7,016 bases of DNA from contig RFJB01000028.1 of NCBI GenBank assembly GCA_003695045.1, positions 1 to 7,016 of the forward strand. The letters are read 5' to 3'. Of the stretch, positions 5,189-7,016 are shown piece after piece. The notes below the pieces were generated by a model. It searched no databases and was not told the origin of the DNA. It was given only the letters and a program-made list of their open reading frames with translations. The stretch comes from Candidatus Woesearchaeota archaeon (GTDB taxonomy: Archaea > Nanobdellota > Nanobdellia > Woesearchaeales > J091). The position numbers and the translations under genes are program-made. Numbering within the stretch: position 1 is the first letter of the stretch; each line of letters starts with the position of its first letter.

Positions 5189-5197
5189 GTTAAAATA
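5189..5197 (+). promoter_or_regulatory. TATA box for trpS
   Basis: GTTAAAATA begins 32 bases before ATG 5221, the leaderless spacing seen elsewhere in the window. The in-frame ATG at 5197 lies at the end of this TATA box and would be upstream of the transcript start, so it is rejected. Confidence 0.6.
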
Positions 5198-5220
5198 TGA
5201 TTGATTCCGGTGATGCCATT

Positions 5221-6309
5221 ATGACGAAAACAATAGACCCTTATGGTTCATCCCTTGTAGAGGACTATGAAAGAATAATCAACGACTTCGGGCTTGAAAC
5301 ATTCAGACCCGGCTTGTTTCCCGAACCAAACCGGCTGATGAGAAGAGGCATAGTTTTCGCAGGCAGAGATCTCAAAAGAATTGCCGACTGCATCAGGAAC
5401 AGGAAGCCCTACTATGTCCTCTCCGGAATAATGCCCACAGCAGAACGAATACACTTTGGAACAAAGTCGGTCGTTGAGAACATACGCTACTTTCAGGAAC
5501 ACGGAGCCAGAACATACATCCTTGTTGCAGACCTTGAGGCGGCGGCAGCAAGGGGAGTGCCCCTCGAAGAAGCGAGGAAAAGAGCGCTGAACTTCCACAT
5601 ACCGGCATACATTGCTCTTGGCTTAGACCCTGAAAAAACGATATTCTACTTCCAATCGGAAAACAAGCAGGTAATGCACATGGCATACCGTTTTGCCAGA
5701 AAAGTCACGCTCAACGAGTTCAGGGCAATATACGGCGCAGCTGAGCCGGAAAGAATCATTTCAGCCCTGACACAGATAGGAGACATTCTGTACCCGCAGG
5801 TTGAGGAACGAATGCCCGGCATCATTCCTGTCGGCGTCGACCAGGACCCGCACATACGCTTGACAAGAGATGTTGTTCAGAGAATGAAAAAGGAAAGGTT
5901 CTTTTTGCCTTCTGCTCTCTACCACAAGTACATGCCCTCCCTTGACGGCTCCCTTAAAATGTCAAAGTCCAAGCCGGAGAGCTGCATTGAACTTCCAGAG
6001 GATCCGAAAAGCGTCTGCAGAAAAATAAAAAAAGCGGTTACAGGAGGCAGGCCGACGCTGGAAGAGCACAGACGGCTCGGCGCGGAAGTTGAAAAGTGCA
6101 TGGTTTTCGAGCTGCTCAAGCAACATCTTGTCGAAGACGACAAGGAGCTGGAAAAAATCTACGAAGAATACAAGTCCGGCCGGATGACCAGCGGCGAGAT
6201 AAAGGAGCTTGCATGCAAATACGCGACCGAATTCATGGAAAACCTTGACAGGAAAATATCCCAGGCAAGGAAGCTCGTTCCAAAGCTAAACTTTGTCAGT
6301 TTCTCGTAA
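5221..6309 (+). CDS. trpS: Tryptophanyl-tRNA synthetase
   Basis: A 362-residue class Ic aminoacyl-tRNA synthetase that activates tryptophan with ATP and charges tRNA-Trp in the cytoplasm. The Rossmann-fold signature is SGIMPTAERIHFG (68-80), the archaeal/eukaryotic form of the first class I motif, but the last His of the HIGH-type motif is Thr (His78-Phe-Gly-Thr81). PVGVDQDPHIRLTRD (203-217) is typical of TrpRS rather than TyrRS. The second signature KMSKS is exact (246-250). The helical C-terminal anticodon-binding domain runs from about 260 to the end. The length is normal for archaeal enzymes. The start at 5221 rests on TATA spacing. It follows the unrecognised 4521 gene but seems to have its own promoter, and it is followed by a small membrane-protein gene. 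Confidence 0.95.
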   Translation: MTKTIDPYGSSLVEDYERIINDFGLETFRPGLFPEPNRLMRRGIVFAGRDLKRIADCIRNRKPYYVLSGIMPTAERIHFGTKSVVENIRYFQEHGARTYILVADLEAAAARGVPLEEARKRALNFHIPAYIALGLDPEKTIFYFQSENKQVMHMAYRFARKVTLNEFRAIYGAAEPERIISALTQIGDILYPQVEERMPGIIPVGVDQDPHIRLTRDVVQRMKKERFFLPSALYHKYMPSLDGSLKMSKSKPESCIELPEDPKSVCRKIKKAVTGGRPTLEEHRRLGAEVEKCMVFELLKQHLVEDDKELEKIYEEYKSGRMTSGEIKELACKYATEFMENLDRKISQARKLVPKLNFVSFS

Positions 6310-6318
6310 GAGCGAAAG

Positions 6319-6327
6319 GATTAAATA
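6319..6327 (+). promoter_or_regulatory. TATA box for the small membrane-protein gene
   Basis: GATTAAATA, with GCGAAAG upstream as a possible BRE, begins only 10 bases after the trpS stop and 46 bases before ATG 6365. It predicts a leader of about 15 bases carrying the Shine-Dalgarno AGAGGTG (6352-6358). Confidence 0.5.
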
Positions 6328-6364
6328 AACACAATCCCCCAATCAACAAAAAGAGGTGTTACAC

Positions 6365-6586
6365 ATGGCATTCAAAGCTGCTCCGCTTCCTGCATCGTTT
6401 ACTGTAACCAGCATGCTCGGCTTCATAATATCTGCTGTCTATACAGCATCAGGCCGCCTTGATCCGTCATGGGGGTTTGCATTTTGCCTCGTGTTCGTAA
6501 TAATGTTTATTGCGTCGTTCATATCTCTGGAGAAAGCTCCTGTCGAGGCAGAACTGAAGGTCAACAACATGGACTCCAAGCTTTAA
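6365..6586 (+). CDS. Small membrane protein with two transmembrane helices
   Basis: A 73-residue protein with two hydrophobic segments, about 12-29 (FTVTSMLGFIISAVYTAS) and 35-55 (SWGFAFCLVFVIMFIASFISL), joined by a short turn (GRLDP). A charged C-terminal tail has Lys and Glu alternating with hydrophobic residues (EKAPVEAELKV). I do not recognise the family and no catalytic residues are apparent. The start at ATG 6365 is set by AGAGGTG six bases upstream; the in-frame GTG at 6356 lies inside that SD. It sits between trpS and an acyltransferase-like gene, each with its own TATA box, so context gives no functional hint. Confidence 0.75.
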   Translation: MAFKAAPLPASFTVTSMLGFIISAVYTASGRLDPSWGFAFCLVFVIMFIASFISLEKAPVEAELKVNNMDSKL

Positions 6587-6598
6587 TCCTTTGTTAAA

Positions 6599-6607
6599 TT
6601 TTATAAA
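6599..6607 (+). promoter_or_regulatory. TATA box for the acyltransferase-like gene
   Basis: TTTTATAAA begins 32 bases before ATG 6631, the same leaderless spacing as for trpS. Confidence 0.6.
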
Positions 6608-6630
6608 CTCGTTCTCATTCCACAGTGATT

Positions 6631-7016
6631 ATGGCTTATCTGTCCAAGCTGGTGGAGGAATTCGAATCCAGAACGAACTGGTCAACCCCTGATCCTGCTG
6701 TTGTTTCAGAGTTCAAAGAGGCGCTCAAACCACGCATAGCGCACGAATTTGACCTTGACTCTTACCTTTCTGCCGGCGAATTCCTGAGGAAAATACTTCC
6801 CTCGCTGTTCAGGGTTCATGGCACCGACTGGAGCCACGTGCTTGACGGGAAAGAAAGAGTGGAGGATTATCTCGGGAAGCCCGGCGCAAAACTCGTTTTT
6901 ATTCCGGGTCCTCACAACAGCCACCTTGACGAAGCAGTCCTTGGACTCTCATTCTACGACTCGGGGATAGGCGACGTGAGGGTTGGAGCAAGGACAAACA
7001 TGTTCATAGGTCCCGG
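6631..7016 (+). CDS. Glycerol-phosphate acyltransferase-like (PlsB/PlsC superfamily) protein, 3' truncated
   Basis: The frame is open from ATG 6631 to the window end, giving 128 residues without a stop. An N-terminal, mostly helical region (1-85) leads to LVFIPGPHNSHLDEAVLGL (88-106). It contains the His-X4-Asp catalytic motif of the LPLAT superfamily (His95, Asp100), as in PlsB-type glycerol-3-phosphate acyltransferases, where the surrounding pattern is similar. The following VGARTNMFIGP (118-128) matches the second block, in which PlsB-like enzymes have a Gly/Ala-rich turn, Asn and a Gly-Pro. Members move acyl groups onto glycerol-phosphates or related acceptors at the membrane. The third and fourth blocks lie beyond the window. 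The Trp- and Phe-rich N-terminal part is unlike PlsC, which normally starts with a membrane helix. Confidence 0.65.
   Translation, partial: MAYLSKLVEEFESRTNWSTPDPAVVSEFKEALKPRIAHEFDLDSYLSAGEFLRKILPSLFRVHGTDWSHVLDGKERVEDYLGKPGAKLVFIPGPHNSHLDEAVLGLSFYDSGIGDVRVGARTNMFIGP

Noticed and set aside
5197..5220. Upstream ATG of trpS
   Set aside because: It falls at the end of the TATA box, upstream of the predicted transcript start.
1..7016. CRISPR arrays, insertion sequences, attachment sites
   Set aside because: No regularly spaced repeats, transposase-like reading frame or paired terminal repeats were found by eye.

Overview
The window reads as archaeal, and the small, tightly packed genes would suit a small-genome or uncultivated lineage, though I cannot name the phylum. 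The evidence is an archaeal-type SRP (7S) RNA, an archaeal-type tryptophanyl-tRNA synthetase, a presenilin-like GxGD intramembrane protease, and AT-rich TATA boxes starting about 31-34 bases upstream of most start codons, which implies largely leaderless transcription. No mobile element, CRISPR array, tRNA or rRNA was seen.

Layout, left to right. Positions 1-240 hold the C-terminal end of a probable NAD kinase family gene (+). Next is a short low-molecular-weight phosphatase-like gene (327-632, +), whose 3' end overlaps by 26 bp the convergent gene for a thiamine pyrophosphokinase-type enzyme (607-1242, -). That gene diverges from a two-CBS-domain protein with a C-terminal membrane anchor (1328-1807, +). 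Both divergent starts look leaderless. The 1808-2327 gap is not empty: the minus strand carries the complete SRP RNA (about 1894-2180) and its promoter.

A metallo-beta-lactamase-fold hydrolase (2328-3164, +) then faces a nine-helix presenilin-type aspartyl protease (3183-4136, -). After a roughly 380-base region with no conventional gene comes an unrecognised 203-residue protein (4521-5132, +), then trpS (5221-6309, +), a 73-residue two-helix membrane protein (6365-6586, +), and the first 128 residues of a PlsB/PlsC-like acyltransferase (6631 to the end, +).

The most unusual part is 4245-4520. A strong promoter lies about 275 bases upstream of the 4521 gene. Its transcript would begin at a leaderless 13-codon mini-ORF and contain a second possible mini-ORF ending Gln-Trp-Val-Trp-Arg. 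It carries an 8-bp GC-rich hairpin followed by T-tracts (terminator-like) and a 9-nt segment exactly complementary to the stretch holding the Shine-Dalgarno of the 4521 gene. This looks like an undescribed cis-regulatory leader, or a small RNA plus a regulated gene. Its tie to tryptophan is speculative, because trpS appears to have its own leaderless promoter.

Functionally the window is a mix of housekeeping genes (NAD(P), thiamine, protein targeting, tRNA charging, lipid and membrane functions) in mostly single-gene transcription units, not one dedicated pathway.
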